NCBI GenBank assembly: GCA_030598525.1
Contig: JAUVPT010000017.1
Coordinates: 1-17,027 of the forward strand
Source: Gemmatimonadota bacterium
Lineage (GTDB): Bacteria; Gemmatimonadota; Gemmatimonadetes; Palauibacterales; Palauibacteraceae
Direction: 5' to 3'
Length of the DNA stretch: 17,027 nucleotides
The position numbers and the translations under genes are program-made. Shown one piece after another: positions 7,138 through 13,889 of this stretch. The notes under the pieces were generated by a model. It was not told where the DNA came from. It saw only the letters and a program-made list of their open reading frames with translations, and made no database searches. Every line of letters starts with the position of its first letter. Positions within the stretch are counted from its first letter, which is position 1.

Positions 7138-8196
7138 CTACACGCCACCAGATCCGCGACGTCCTCGACGGCCCTCACCGCCGACCCCGTCACCGGACCG
7201 GCTCCGGGCCTGGTGCCGGGCGAACAGCCCCGACAGCGATCCGTGCAGGATCCAGATCTCCTCCTGGTCGTCGTCGAGGATATCGAGCAGGGCCTGGTGG
7301 TGCTCGTCGCGCCGTGCCTCCATCTCCTCCGCTGACGGCCGCCCCTCGCCCTCGGATCTCACCCTGAGAGCGTCGATCGCGGCAACCTGCTCCAGCGTCA
7401 GATCGAGAGCAGCGATCATGGCGGCGTGCGCCGCCTGGCTCCTCTGCTCCCACCGGGCCCTCATTCCCTCGCGCCTCGCTCCGACCTCGCCGCGCTTGGC
7501 CTCGGCCTCCGCCCTGTGCTCCTCGAGGAGGGCCAGCTGATCGTCCGTGAGGATACCCTGCAACGCCCCGTGCATGGCATCCTGGATGACAGCCATGCGA
7601 TCCCTGGCCTCGTCACGCGTGAGGCTGCCGTCACGGAGAGCCTCGCGAATCTCCTCCATCTCCGGTGCGTGGGATTCCCGGATCGCCTTCAGCTGCGCGA
7701 GCTGCTCGTCGGATAGATCGAGGAGGTCTCCCGGCCCGCGCGGGCCGTCGCCGTCCCGTCCGCCGAAGCCTTCCCCACCGCGGTGGCCTTTCATCTCGCC
7801 CCGTCGGCCTCTCATCTCGCCACGCCGGGCGTTCGCTTCTGCGCGCAGCTCATCCCGACGCGCGTCGATGACTGCGATCTGATCCGATGTCAGGACTCCC
7901 TGGAGGTCCGCCGCGGCAGACCACAGCGCTCCAAGCTCCCGGCCCTGTCCCCGGTACTTGTCCATTACTTCCTGGACGGCCGCGTCCAGTTCGTACCTCA
8001 GTCCGAGACCCTCGGTGAGATCCCCGAGGACCACCGAGAAGTCGGCCTCACTCAGTTCAGCGCTGCTATCCTGGTTCAGCGTATCCGTCGGCGAGCCGTT
8101 GCAAGCGCCCGCGAACCCCGCGAGCACGATGATCAGACCGGCAGCGATGGCGCGCTGGCCACGGCTCCAACCCGTATTTCCCTTGCGTAAACGCAT
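7138..8196 (-). CDS. Spy/CpxP-like LTxxQ-repeat protein, probable lipoprotein
   Basis: 352 residues. The N-terminal signal (IIVLAGFAGACNGSPTD) has a likely lipidated Cys32. The body is almost entirely charged amphipathic helix carrying several LTxxQ-type motifs: L102-TSDQ106, L161-SDEQ165, L216-TDDQ220, L266-TLEQ270, and a degenerate L307-DDDQ311. A Gly/Arg/His-rich break lies at about 123-155 and a Gly/Arg tail at about 330-352. LTxxQ proteins of the Spy/CpxP/ZraP group are periplasmic chaperone-like or metal/stress sensing proteins of about 140-170 residues with two motifs. This protein is about twice that length with twice the motifs, suggesting an internally duplicated version. The ATG at 8196 has a near-perfect SD, GGAGGTGA, at the right distance. 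The leader carries an inverted repeat at 8220-8238. There is no adjacent cpx- or zra-like sensor kinase. Chaperone activity is inferred from the family only. Confidence 0.82.
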   Translation of the reverse strand: MRLRKGNTGWSRGQRAIAAGLIIVLAGFAGACNGSPTDTLNQDSSAELSEADFSVVLGDLTEGLGLRYELDAAVQEVMDKYRGQGRELGALWSAAADLQGVLTSDQIAVIDARRDELRAEANARRGEMRGRRGEMKGHRGGEGFGGRDGDGPRGPGDLLDLSDEQLAQLKAIRESHAPEMEEIREALRDGSLTRDEARDRMAVIQDAMHGALQGILTDDQLALLEEHRAEAEAKRGEVGARREGMRARWEQRSQAAHAAMIAALDLTLEQVAAIDALRVRSEGEGRPSAEEMEARRDEHHQALLDILDDDQEEIWILHGSLSGLFARHQARSRSGDGVGGEGRRGRRGSGGV

Positions 8197-8219
8197 TCTT
8201 CACCTCCGCGTGGTGCACG

Positions 8220-8238
8220 CGACCGGACGCTCCGGTCG
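8220..8238. promoter_or_regulatory. Inverted repeat upstream of the LTxxQ gene
   Basis: CGACCGGA (8220-8227) and TCCGGTCG (8231-8238) are perfect reverse complements around CGC. The site lies 24-42 bases before the LTxxQ start codon at 8196, immediately upstream of the SD. It could be a protein-binding operator or a stable leader hairpin affecting translation. No promoter could be assigned confidently around it. Confidence 0.5.
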
Positions 8239-8332
8239 TAGCCATGTCGGGAGGACCTCCTTGTCCCCGCGACTGCACCTTAGACGCGCCGGCCAGGGCT
8301 CCTATTCCATCCACGCCACGCGGCCGTAGCGG

Positions 8333-8361
8333 TTGCCATGCGCCGCCCCATTTCCGATATG
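8333..8361 (+). promoter_or_regulatory. Candidate sigma70-type promoter of the HD-domain gene
   Basis: TTGCCA (8333-8338) is a good -35 match. It is separated by 17 bases from GATATG (8356-8361), a modest -10. The start codon at 8415 is 54 bases downstream. The -10 is weak and no transcript data are available, so this is a candidate only. Confidence 0.3.
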
Positions 8362-8414
8362 TGTTCTGAAGACAGTCTTGGACGGGCACCTGGACCCCAT
8401 CCCCCGGCACCGTG

Positions 8415-8978
8415 ATGATCGAGTTCGAGAAGAACCCGGACGGCGTTCTCACACCCGGCCTGCTGAAGGCCATCGTCGGCCAGTACTCCCTGCCCTGGCG
8501 GGGTACGCACGGGCTTCCGCATTGGGCGCGCGTGCTCGAGAACGGCCTGCGGATCGCGGAGCATACCGACGGCGAACCGGTCGTCATCGCCCTGTTCGCC
8601 GTACTCCACGACGCGTGTCGCCTCAACGAGGGATGGGACCGCGGGCACGGGAGACGCGGGGCCGACCTGGCTGCGGCCCTGCGTGGCAACGTCTATTTCC
8701 TGGACGACCGACGGTTCGATCTACTCCACTACGCCTGCGTCCACCACACCGACGGTTTGACGGAAGGGGATCCCACGGTCCGGTCCTGCTGGGATGCCGA
8801 TCGGCTCGACCTGGGTCGGGTCCACATCACGCCGGACCCCGGGCGCATGGCCACCGGGTTCGCGGCCCGGCCGGATGTGATCGATTGGGCCGAGGACCGT
8901 AGCCGCGGCGGGTACGTCCCCCCGGTCACGAGGGTCTGGGAGGCGTGGGCCGGAGCCCACGGTGCCAGCGGAGATTGA
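8415..8978 (+). CDS. HD-domain-like metal-dependent phosphohydrolase family protein
   Basis: 187 residues from ATG 8415; GTG 8412 just before it is an alternative and neither has a good SD. The pattern fits an HD-superfamily fold: a first His in HGLPHWARV (H36 is the likely ligand), the HD doublet H65-D66 in FAVLHDACR, further His in GHGRRGADLA and the CVHHTDG segment (109-112), and an Asp in SCWDADRLDLGRV (about 124-136), the last metal-ligand region. The stretches PWRGTHGLPHWARVLENGL and CWDADRLDLGRVHITPDP are typical of a conserved, uncharacterised bacterial HD family. The reaction is probably hydrolysis of a phosphorylated or nucleotide substrate, but the substrate is unknown. It is cytosolic, since no signal or membrane segment is present. 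It converges on the HTH gene with only 15 bases between the stops. Confidence 0.8.
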   Translation: MIEFEKNPDGVLTPGLLKAIVGQYSLPWRGTHGLPHWARVLENGLRIAEHTDGEPVVIALFAVLHDACRLNEGWDRGHGRRGADLAAALRGNVYFLDDRRFDLLHYACVHHTDGLTEGDPTVRSCWDADRLDLGRVHITPDPGRMATGFAARPDVIDWAEDRSRGGYVPPVTRVWEAWAGAHGASGD

Positions 8979-8993
8979 TCCCGCTGCTCGGTC

Positions 8994-9425
8994 TCAGGTT
9001 CGGTGCTGCAGCTCCAACAGCCGGGGACGGATTCGCTCCGCGGTCTCGATGGCGGCCGCAACGTCTCGCAGTTCCGTCACCATGTCCGTGAGCTCCTCCG
9101 AGCGCGACTCCGCCATCACGTGAGTCCGGCTGGATCCGTGCCGTGACAGCGTCTGTTTGCCGAGACGATCCATCCACGTCGAGAGGCGGATGAGCCGCTG
9201 CATGGTGTGCTCGAAGTCGCGCGACCACCAGTCGAGCAGTTCTTCGGACTCGCCCTTCGCCTGGCCCTTGCGACTCCGGACTCTATCGAGCTCCGAAGTG
9301 GGAATCCGCCACTCTCCATCCTGCTTGCGAGCAGACACTCCACCGGCCCGAATCCAGTTGTAGACGGTGTTGAAGTGCCGGCCGCTCAAACGCGCGAACT
9401 CGTGTACGCCGAGAGTCTCTCTCAT
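8994..9425 (-). CDS. Excisionase/MerR-like winged-helix DNA-binding protein with helical C-terminus
   Basis: 143 residues. The N-terminal part (about 4-54) fits the excisionase/MerR-type helix-turn-helix: TLGVHEFARLSGRHFNTVYN, WIRAGG, then the wing strand DGEWRIPTSELDR. After a charged linker (51-62), the remaining 80 residues are predicted helical with heptad-like Leu/Met spacing (LLDWWSRDFEHTMQRLIRLS and ELTDMVTELRDVAAAIETAE), possibly for dimerisation. The start at ATG 9425 has GAGGA at suitable distance and a strong promoter just upstream (9455-9482). No recombinase, phage or toxin gene is near, so it is more likely a stand-alone transcription factor than an excisionase. Its targets could include its own promoter or the divergent DUF427 gene, but no obvious repeated operator was found. 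Confidence 0.78.
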   Translation of the reverse strand: MRETLGVHEFARLSGRHFNTVYNWIRAGGVSARKQDGEWRIPTSELDRVRSRKGQAKGESEELLDWWSRDFEHTMQRLIRLSTWMDRLGKQTLSRHGSSRTHVMAESRSEELTDMVTELRDVAAAIETAERIRPRLLELQHRT

Positions 9426-9454
9426 GACTGATCCTCATGTTATTGTCACTACTC

Positions 9455-9482
9455 ATATTAAAATCATCTCTTGATAAGTCAA
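9455..9482 (-). promoter_or_regulatory. Sigma70-type promoter of the HTH gene
   Basis: On the minus strand, TTGACT (9482-9477) and TAATAT (9460-9455) are separated by 16 bases, both close to consensus. The surrounding 9430-9480 stretch is markedly AT-rich compared with the rest of the window. Transcription would begin roughly 20-25 bases before the ATG at 9425. This is the clearest promoter in the window. Confidence 0.7.
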
Positions 9483-9546
9483 TGCCTGCACGCGCTTTCC
9501 ACTGACCTGTACGAATCCTCTATGGAATTCCCACTTTCCCACTTTT

Positions 9547-9569
9547 GGGACAGGGGAACGGGGACGGGG
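9547..9569 (+). other. G-quadruplex-forming motif in the intergenic region before DUF427
   Basis: Four G-runs lie at 9547-9549, 9553-9556, 9560-9563 and 9566-9569, with loops ACA, AAC and AC. This meets the usual G3+N1-7 rule with short loops. It is directly preceded by two copies of CCCACTTT (9530-9545) and followed by CCCC. It lies about 90 bases upstream of the DUF427 start, on that gene's coding strand. Folding in vivo is not shown. Confidence 0.6.
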
Positions 9570-9660
9570 CCCCGCGCGTTAACCAACGGACATGGAACGG
9601 GAGCTTGCCAGCTCGGCAGGACACCCGTCTTGAGACGCCAACGCGGACGGGAGAGACATC

Positions 9661-9945
9661 GTGGCGCGAGCCTCCTGGAAAGGCACTGTGATCGCTGAGT
9701 CCGACACCTTCGAAATGGTCGAGGGCAACGTCTATTTCCCACCGGAGGCGGTGTCGCGGGAGCACCTCCGGGAGAGTGACACGCATACCCGCTGCCCCTG
9801 GAAGGGAGTGGCGTCCTACTACGACGTGGTCGTCGATGGCGAGGTCAATCGAGATGCGGCGTGGACCTACCCCGAACCCAGCAAGGCAGCATCACACATC
9901 AAGGACCGCGTGGCATTCTGGCGAGGAGTAGAGGTGGAGCAGTAG
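9661..9945 (+). CDS. DUF427 domain-containing protein
   Basis: 94 residues, the normal full length for a single-domain DUF427 protein. Characteristic segments are present in order: ARASWKGTVIAESDTFEMVE, GNVYFPPEAVSREHLR, SDTHTRCPWKGVASYYDVVV and DAAWTYPEPSKAASHIKDRV, followed by AFWRGVEV. DUF427 proteins form a small beta-rich fold of unknown biochemical role and are common as solo cytosolic proteins. Translation starts at GTG 9661, with GGGAGAG a few bases upstream. It is divergent from the HTH gene and upstream of the antiporter, with a 107-base gap, so probably an independent unit. Confidence 0.9.
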   Translation: MARASWKGTVIAESDTFEMVEGNVYFPPEAVSREHLRESDTHTRCPWKGVASYYDVVVDGEVNRDAAWTYPEPSKAASHIKDRVAFWRGVEVEQ

Positions 9946-9975
9946 TCGAACACCGCTCGGCCAGGCACTCGTGCG

Positions 9976-10005
9976 TTGACGGAGCGAGCCGAAGGGAGGT
10001 ACGGT
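9976..10005 (+). promoter_or_regulatory. Candidate promoter of the antiporter gene
   Basis: TTGACG (9976-9981) and TACGGT (10000-10005) are spaced by 18 bases, about 48 bases before the GTG at 10053. The -35 is good and the -10 weak, so this is a candidate only. Confidence 0.3.
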
Positions 10006-10052
10006 ACGGCGTTCGCCCGCCGCACCGGCCCAGTTGAAGCGGAGAGCTCCTG

Positions 10053-11849
10053 GTGAGCCAGTACCTCCTCATCGCCATCGCCAGCATCATCACTCTCGGC
10101 ATCGCCGCCGAGTGGATCGCCTGGCGCGTCGGCCTGCCCTCCATCCTGGTGTTGCTCCTGTTCGGTCTGGTGGCGGGCCCGTTCACCGGACTCTTGAATC
10201 CGGACGCCGTGTTCGGGGATCTTCTCTTCCCCGTGGTCTCGGTATCCGTCGCCATCATCCTGTTCGAGGGAGGGACGAGCCTCCGACTCCAGGAGCTCAG
10301 GCAGGTCGGACGAGTGGTGACCAGCCTGGTTACGCTGGGCGCGATGGTCACCTGGGCCCTGGCCACCGTCGCCGCCCATTACGTACTCGGAATGGGCCTC
10401 GAGCCGGCCCTGCTTCTCGGCGCGATCCTGGTGGTCACCGGCCCCACCGTGATCGTGCCACTGCTCCGCCAGATGCGACCGAGCCCCCAGGTGGGCAACA
10501 CCCTCAAATGGGAGGGCATTCTCATCGACCCGGTGGGAGCGGTGCTGGCCGTGCTCGTCTTCGAGATCCTGCTGGAGGGCGGTTTCGAGGTCGCCTGGAC
10601 CGTGGGCACGATGGGGCTCATCAAGACGATCGTGATCGGTGTGGTGCTCGCGGCCGCCGGAGCGGGCCTGATGATCTCGGTACTGGATCGCCGCTGGGTG
10701 CCCGAGTTTCTCCAGAGCCCCCTCTCGCTGACGCTCGTCGTCGCAGCCTTCGCCGTCTCGAACACGTTGCAGCCCGAGTCCGGCCTTCTCACGGTCACGC
10801 TGATGGGCATGGTGATGGCCAATCAGAAGTCGGTGAACGTGCGCCACATCGTCGAGTTCAAGGAGAACCTGCGCGTTCTGCTCATCTCTTCCCTGTTCAT
10901 CATCCTGGCCGCGCGGCTGGACATGGCGGATCTGCGAGCGGTGGGGATGCCGGAGGTCGCGTTCGTCGGGGTCCTGATCTTCGTCGTCCGGCCCGTAGCG
11001 GTTGGTCTGTCGACGCTCGGTTCGGATTTCAGCTGGCGCGAGCGGGTAGTGCTCGGGTGGGTAGCTCCGCGCGGGATCGTGGCGGCCGCCGTGTCATCCC
11101 TGTTCGCGCTCGTGCTCACCCAGCACGGATACCCGGGCGCCGGCCAACTCGCTTCGGTCACGTTCCTGGTGATCATCGCCACCGTGCTCGTGTATGGATT
11201 CACGGCCGCTCCCCTGGCCCGACGACTCGGCGTCGCCCAACCCGCCCCGCAAGGTGTGTTGTTCGTCGGCGCTCACCCGTGGGCGCGCGAAATCGCCCGA
11301 GAGCTGCAGGACCTAGGCTTCCAGGTGCGACTCGCCGACACCAACCGTCGCAACATCATGCAGGCTCGCCTGGCCGGCCTCCCCACCTACTTCGGAAGCT
11401 CGTTGACCGAGGGAGCGCTCGACCACATCGATCTGGCCGGGATCGGGAGCCTCCTCGCGCTCACGGCAAACGACGAAGTCAACTCCCTGACCGGTCTCAA
11501 TTTCAGCGAGGTCATGGGGGCGGACTCGGTGTTCCAGTTGCCGCCGGAAGACCTGCAGACCGCTACCGACAAGACTCTGGTCGGCAGGCATTTGAGGGGA
11601 CGGTTCCTGTTCCAGGCGGACGCCGGGTACTGGAAGATGATGGCCCGGTTCGACGCCGGAGCGGACGTCAAGACCACGAAGCTCACCGAGGCATTCGGCT
11701 ACCCCGAGTTCCTTCAGGAGTATCCGGACGCCATACCGCTGTTCGTGGTGGACGGCGGGAAGTTGACGGTCGTCACCGTAGGCGGAGGGCTCCTCCCCCA
11801 GGCCGGTCAGACGATCGTGGCGATCGTGAGTGTGCCCGCGACGTCCTAG
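10053..11849 (+). CDS. Cation:proton antiporter (CPA family) with C-terminal TrkA-N-like domain
   Basis: 598 residues. Residues 1-390 hold about 11-13 membrane segments with the Na+/H+ exchanger layout: FEGGTSL (71-77), VVTGPTVIVPLLRQMRP (127-143), the acidic pair E154 and D159 in WEGILIDPVGAVLAV, and R340-G341 in GWVAPRGIVAAAVSSL. D159 and E154 are the likely ion-site residues. The cytosolic tail starts with a Rossmann-like VLFVGAHPWAREIARELQ (402-419), then LADTNRRNIMQARL and a strand/helix pattern to about 490, resembling TrkA-N/RCK domains. The glycine motif is GAHPWA rather than GxGxxG, as in related antiporters, so nucleotide binding is uncertain. The role is probably Na+ or K+ efflux and pH homeostasis. 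Start GTG 10053 is preceded by GGAGAG with six bases of spacing. Its stop abuts that of the TonB-like gene. Confidence 0.87.
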   Translation: MSQYLLIAIASIITLGIAAEWIAWRVGLPSILVLLLFGLVAGPFTGLLNPDAVFGDLLFPVVSVSVAIILFEGGTSLRLQELRQVGRVVTSLVTLGAMVTWALATVAAHYVLGMGLEPALLLGAILVVTGPTVIVPLLRQMRPSPQVGNTLKWEGILIDPVGAVLAVLVFEILLEGGFEVAWTVGTMGLIKTIVIGVVLAAAGAGLMISVLDRRWVPEFLQSPLSLTLVVAAFAVSNTLQPESGLLTVTLMGMVMANQKSVNVRHIVEFKENLRVLLISSLFIILAARLDMADLRAVGMPEVAFVGVLIFVVRPVAVGLSTLGSDFSWRERVVLGWVAPRGIVAAAVSSLFALVLTQHGYPGAGQLASVTFLVIIATVLVYGFTAAPLARRLGVAQPAPQGVLFVGAHPWAREIARELQDLGFQVRLADTNRRNIMQARLAGLPTYFGSSLTEGALDHIDLAGIGSLLALTANDEVNSLTGLNFSEVMGADSVFQLPPEDLQTATDKTLVGRHLRGRFLFQADAGYWKMMARFDAGADVKTTKLTEAFGYPEFLQEYPDAIPLFVVDGGKLTVVTVGGGLLPQAGQTIVAIVSVPATS

Positions 11850-12551
11850 CTAGTTGCGCCCTACCGAGAAGGTGATCGGCTGAGCGACCCATACGCCGAT
11901 CGCCTTGTCGCGCAGCATGGCCGGCTCGAATCGCATCTGGGCCGCGATCGCGAGAGCTACTTCATCCAGCTGAATGCGGCCGCTCGATCGGTTGATCCGG
12001 GCATTGCCCGGGTTTCCTTGTTCGTCCACCCACACCCACATCAGGACGTCGCCACCGACGCCCGCCTCCTTGAGGATGGCCGGGTAGAGCCGGTCCATGA
12101 GACGGATCATCTCCGGTCCATTCAGAAGCCGCGGTTCGGTGTCTCGATCCACGTATACAGGCTGCTCGCTCGGATCGACCTCCACGTCAGGGGGCGGCGG
12201 AGCGAGCTCGGACGCCGGGTTCTCATCGAACGTCGTGGCTGCAATCGTGATGTCCTCGTCGAGGATGCTCTCGGAGACCCTCGGGCGTGCCGGCCGGACG
12301 ATCGCCTCAGGGGGCGGAGGAATCCGGACCTCCGGCGGCAGATCGATCGCGGCCAGTTCATCGTGAACGACGCCTAAGTCAGCCGCCTGGATGTTCGGGA
12401 AGAACTGGAAGGCCGCAAAATGAACCGCCACGGAGGCGAAGACGGCCAGCGCACCGACCGTGCGGTAGGATCTCTTGAACCGCTGGTTGGCCGTCAGGGT
12501 CTCTTCTTCCGGCAGGCCCTTCAGAACAGAGTGCAGCACCTCGTCCGACAT
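11850..12551 (-). CDS. TonB-like energy transducer protein
   Basis: 233 residues. The short cytosolic N-terminus is followed by one membrane helix (about 31-50, VGALAVFASVAVHFAAFQFF). A Pro/acidic linker then spans the periplasm (LPPEVRIPPPPEAIVRPARP, ELAPPPPDVEVDP). The C-terminal domain (about 140-233) has the TonB beta-alpha-beta pattern: YPAILKEAGVGGDVLMWVWV, DEQGNPGNARINRSSG, LDEVALAIAAQMRFEPAM and GVWVAQPITFSV. TonB proteins transmit proton-motive force from ExbB/ExbD to outer-membrane receptors; no exbB, exbD or receptor gene is present here, so the partner is unknown. ATG 12551 has GAGGAG on the minus strand, six bases upstream. A candidate -10 element (TATAGT, 12652-12647) lies about 95 bases upstream, and the leader contains a hairpin (12572-12589). 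Its stop abuts the antiporter stop. Confidence 0.88.
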   Translation of the reverse strand: MSDEVLHSVLKGLPEEETLTANQRFKRSYRTVGALAVFASVAVHFAAFQFFPNIQAADLGVVHDELAAIDLPPEVRIPPPPEAIVRPARPRVSESILDEDITIAATTFDENPASELAPPPPDVEVDPSEQPVYVDRDTEPRLLNGPEMIRLMDRLYPAILKEAGVGGDVLMWVWVDEQGNPGNARINRSSGRIQLDEVALAIAAQMRFEPAMLRDKAIGVWVAQPITFSVGRN

Positions 12552-12889
12552 CGCAGGCTCCTCTCGCCCGTGGCCGCGAGAACGCGGCCCCTCACCCCGG
12601 GATGCGCCGAAAATGCACGCAACCGGACCCGAGCACTCACCATGATACTATACGCCGCCGCGGCCACGAAGGGTTCGCCACCATCAATCTCGGCGCCTCC
12701 CGTCTCGCCAGCGTCACGCACGTGGATAAACGCCAGCGGGCTCTCAGTCGTTCACTCGCCATTCACCCGCTCATCCGTTGGACACGTCTGGCGTCAGTCC
12801 GGTTGGAGACGAATCATGTATATTGAGGCAGGGTTCACTCCCCCCCGACCGACCGGGTCGCGGCTGGGCGCGGACTCGAGGGGGACGTC
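12552..12889. promoter_or_regulatory. Divergent intergenic region between TonB-like and hypothetical gene
   Basis: A 338-base GC-rich stretch without a convincing gene. It holds the leader of the TonB-like gene: a hairpin GGCCGCG (12572-12578) / CGCGGCC (12583-12589), and on the minus strand a TATAGT -10-like element (12652-12647). On the plus strand, TATATT (12819-12824) is a -10-like element about 65 bases before the ATG at 12890, without a clear -35. GAGGGGG ends a few bases before that ATG. Small open frames here look non-coding. Confidence 0.4.
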
Positions 12890-13612
12890 ATGAACGACAA
12901 CTGGACCGACGCTGAGCGCCTGGCTGCTCAAGTCCTCGCGTCCGGGTCGGACGAGGCCCTGCGCGAACTCCTTGCCGAGCTGGATCAGGGGCTTCCTCCC
13001 CTGGACCGCTCCGGCCGATCGGGTCCTTCGTCTCCTTCCCGGTTCCGGCGCTGGTTGAGGCGGCGTGGTCGGGCGTCGCGAGCCCAAACGCATCGCTCAC
13101 CGGGTAGATCTTCATGGCGCGACTCGTTTTTCCTCAACACCGCGGTGGACTCGATCGTAATCCTCCTCGCCGTCGCATCCATCGTGATCGCAGCCCGTCC
13201 ACTCGCCGAACCCATCTCCGACGCGCGGCCGGCGATAGCCGAGGCCCTCGAAGGAGTCTCCATTCCGGCCGCGCCGGCTAGCGGGCCGACATCGCGGATC
13301 TCGGCGGTCACCGCCGCCGAGCGGCCCGTCTCGGCAAGCGAGCCGATCTCGCTGCAGGCCCGGAGTCTGGAGGCTACGGTGGGCCGGTATCGCGCGGTGG
13401 CCGGAATGTATGCCGAGCGGAAGCTGCCCTGCTCTCAGCTGAGGCAGAGCTACGCCGAGGTGGAAGAGGCCTGGACTCGCTACAGCATCGCTCGCGGCCG
13501 GACCTACCAGGATCGCCTTCCTGACAGCCTGGTTCGGTGGGACGAAGCGCTGTACGAGGCGGTGCGTGACGTGGACCGCGAGTTCACGGCTTCAGGCTGC
13601 AATCGCCCGTAG
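12890..13612 (+). CDS. Hypothetical single-TM protein
   Basis: 240 residues, no family recognised. The N-terminal part (1-35) is an acidic helix (WTDAERLAAQVLASGSDEAL). It is followed by a very basic Arg/Ser/Pro stretch (40-75, with RFRRWLRRRGRASR), then one membrane helix at about 86-102 (VDSIVILLAVASIVIAA). The outer part is Ala/Pro-rich, then helical with C181 and C237 flanking a segment with AEVEEAWTRYSIARGRTY and DEALYEAVRDVDREF, which could form a disulfide. The topology is cytosolic N-terminus and periplasmic C-terminus, by the positive-inside rule. The start at ATG 12890 is supported by GAGGGGG just upstream. It is divergent from the TonB-like gene. The strong N-terminal charge resembles cytosolic regulatory tails of membrane sensors, but this is only a suggestion. 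Confidence 0.7.
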   Translation: MNDNWTDAERLAAQVLASGSDEALRELLAELDQGLPPLDRSGRSGPSSPSRFRRWLRRRGRASRAQTHRSPGRSSWRDSFFLNTAVDSIVILLAVASIVIAARPLAEPISDARPAIAEALEGVSIPAAPASGPTSRISAVTAAERPVSASEPISLQARSLEATVGRYRAVAGMYAERKLPCSQLRQSYAEVEEAWTRYSIARGRTYQDRLPDSLVRWDEALYEAVRDVDREFTASGCNRP

Positions 13613-13889
13613 TCGGCCGCATGTAGCTCGTCCGATCCAAGGAGTGACGGTCGCTCCACGATTTCGGTCCGCATCCTGCGCCTTCTCTTTTCTCCATGCG
13701 TCCGACGGACGCGGCCAGAGGACGCTGCACCCCCTTCCTCAAACACCCTATGAGAAAAGTGGGCATGTGGGAATTGCAGCAGAGGATCCCTGCAAGCCCC
13801 CTGCTCCAACGAGGACGACAGCGGAGACACCGAGCCGCCTGTGGAGTATTCTGAACATGGGCAGGCTAATCGTACCGGAGGAAGCAGGA

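Noticed and set aside
9867..10847. Long minus-strand open frame (326 residues) over the antiporter gene
   Set aside because: The product is His/Gln/Asp-rich and low-complexity, as expected for the antisense of a GC-rich membrane-protein gene; no start signal and no domain.
10034..11875. 613-residue plus-strand open frame parallel to the antiporter
   Set aside because: Arg/Pro/Gly-rich shifted reading of the antiporter gene; no folded-domain pattern.
13566..13889. Possible long N-terminal extension of the first tandem serine hydrolase
   Set aside because: The frame is open, but the extension is not protein-like and begins inside the previous gene; the SD and signal peptide place the start at 13890.
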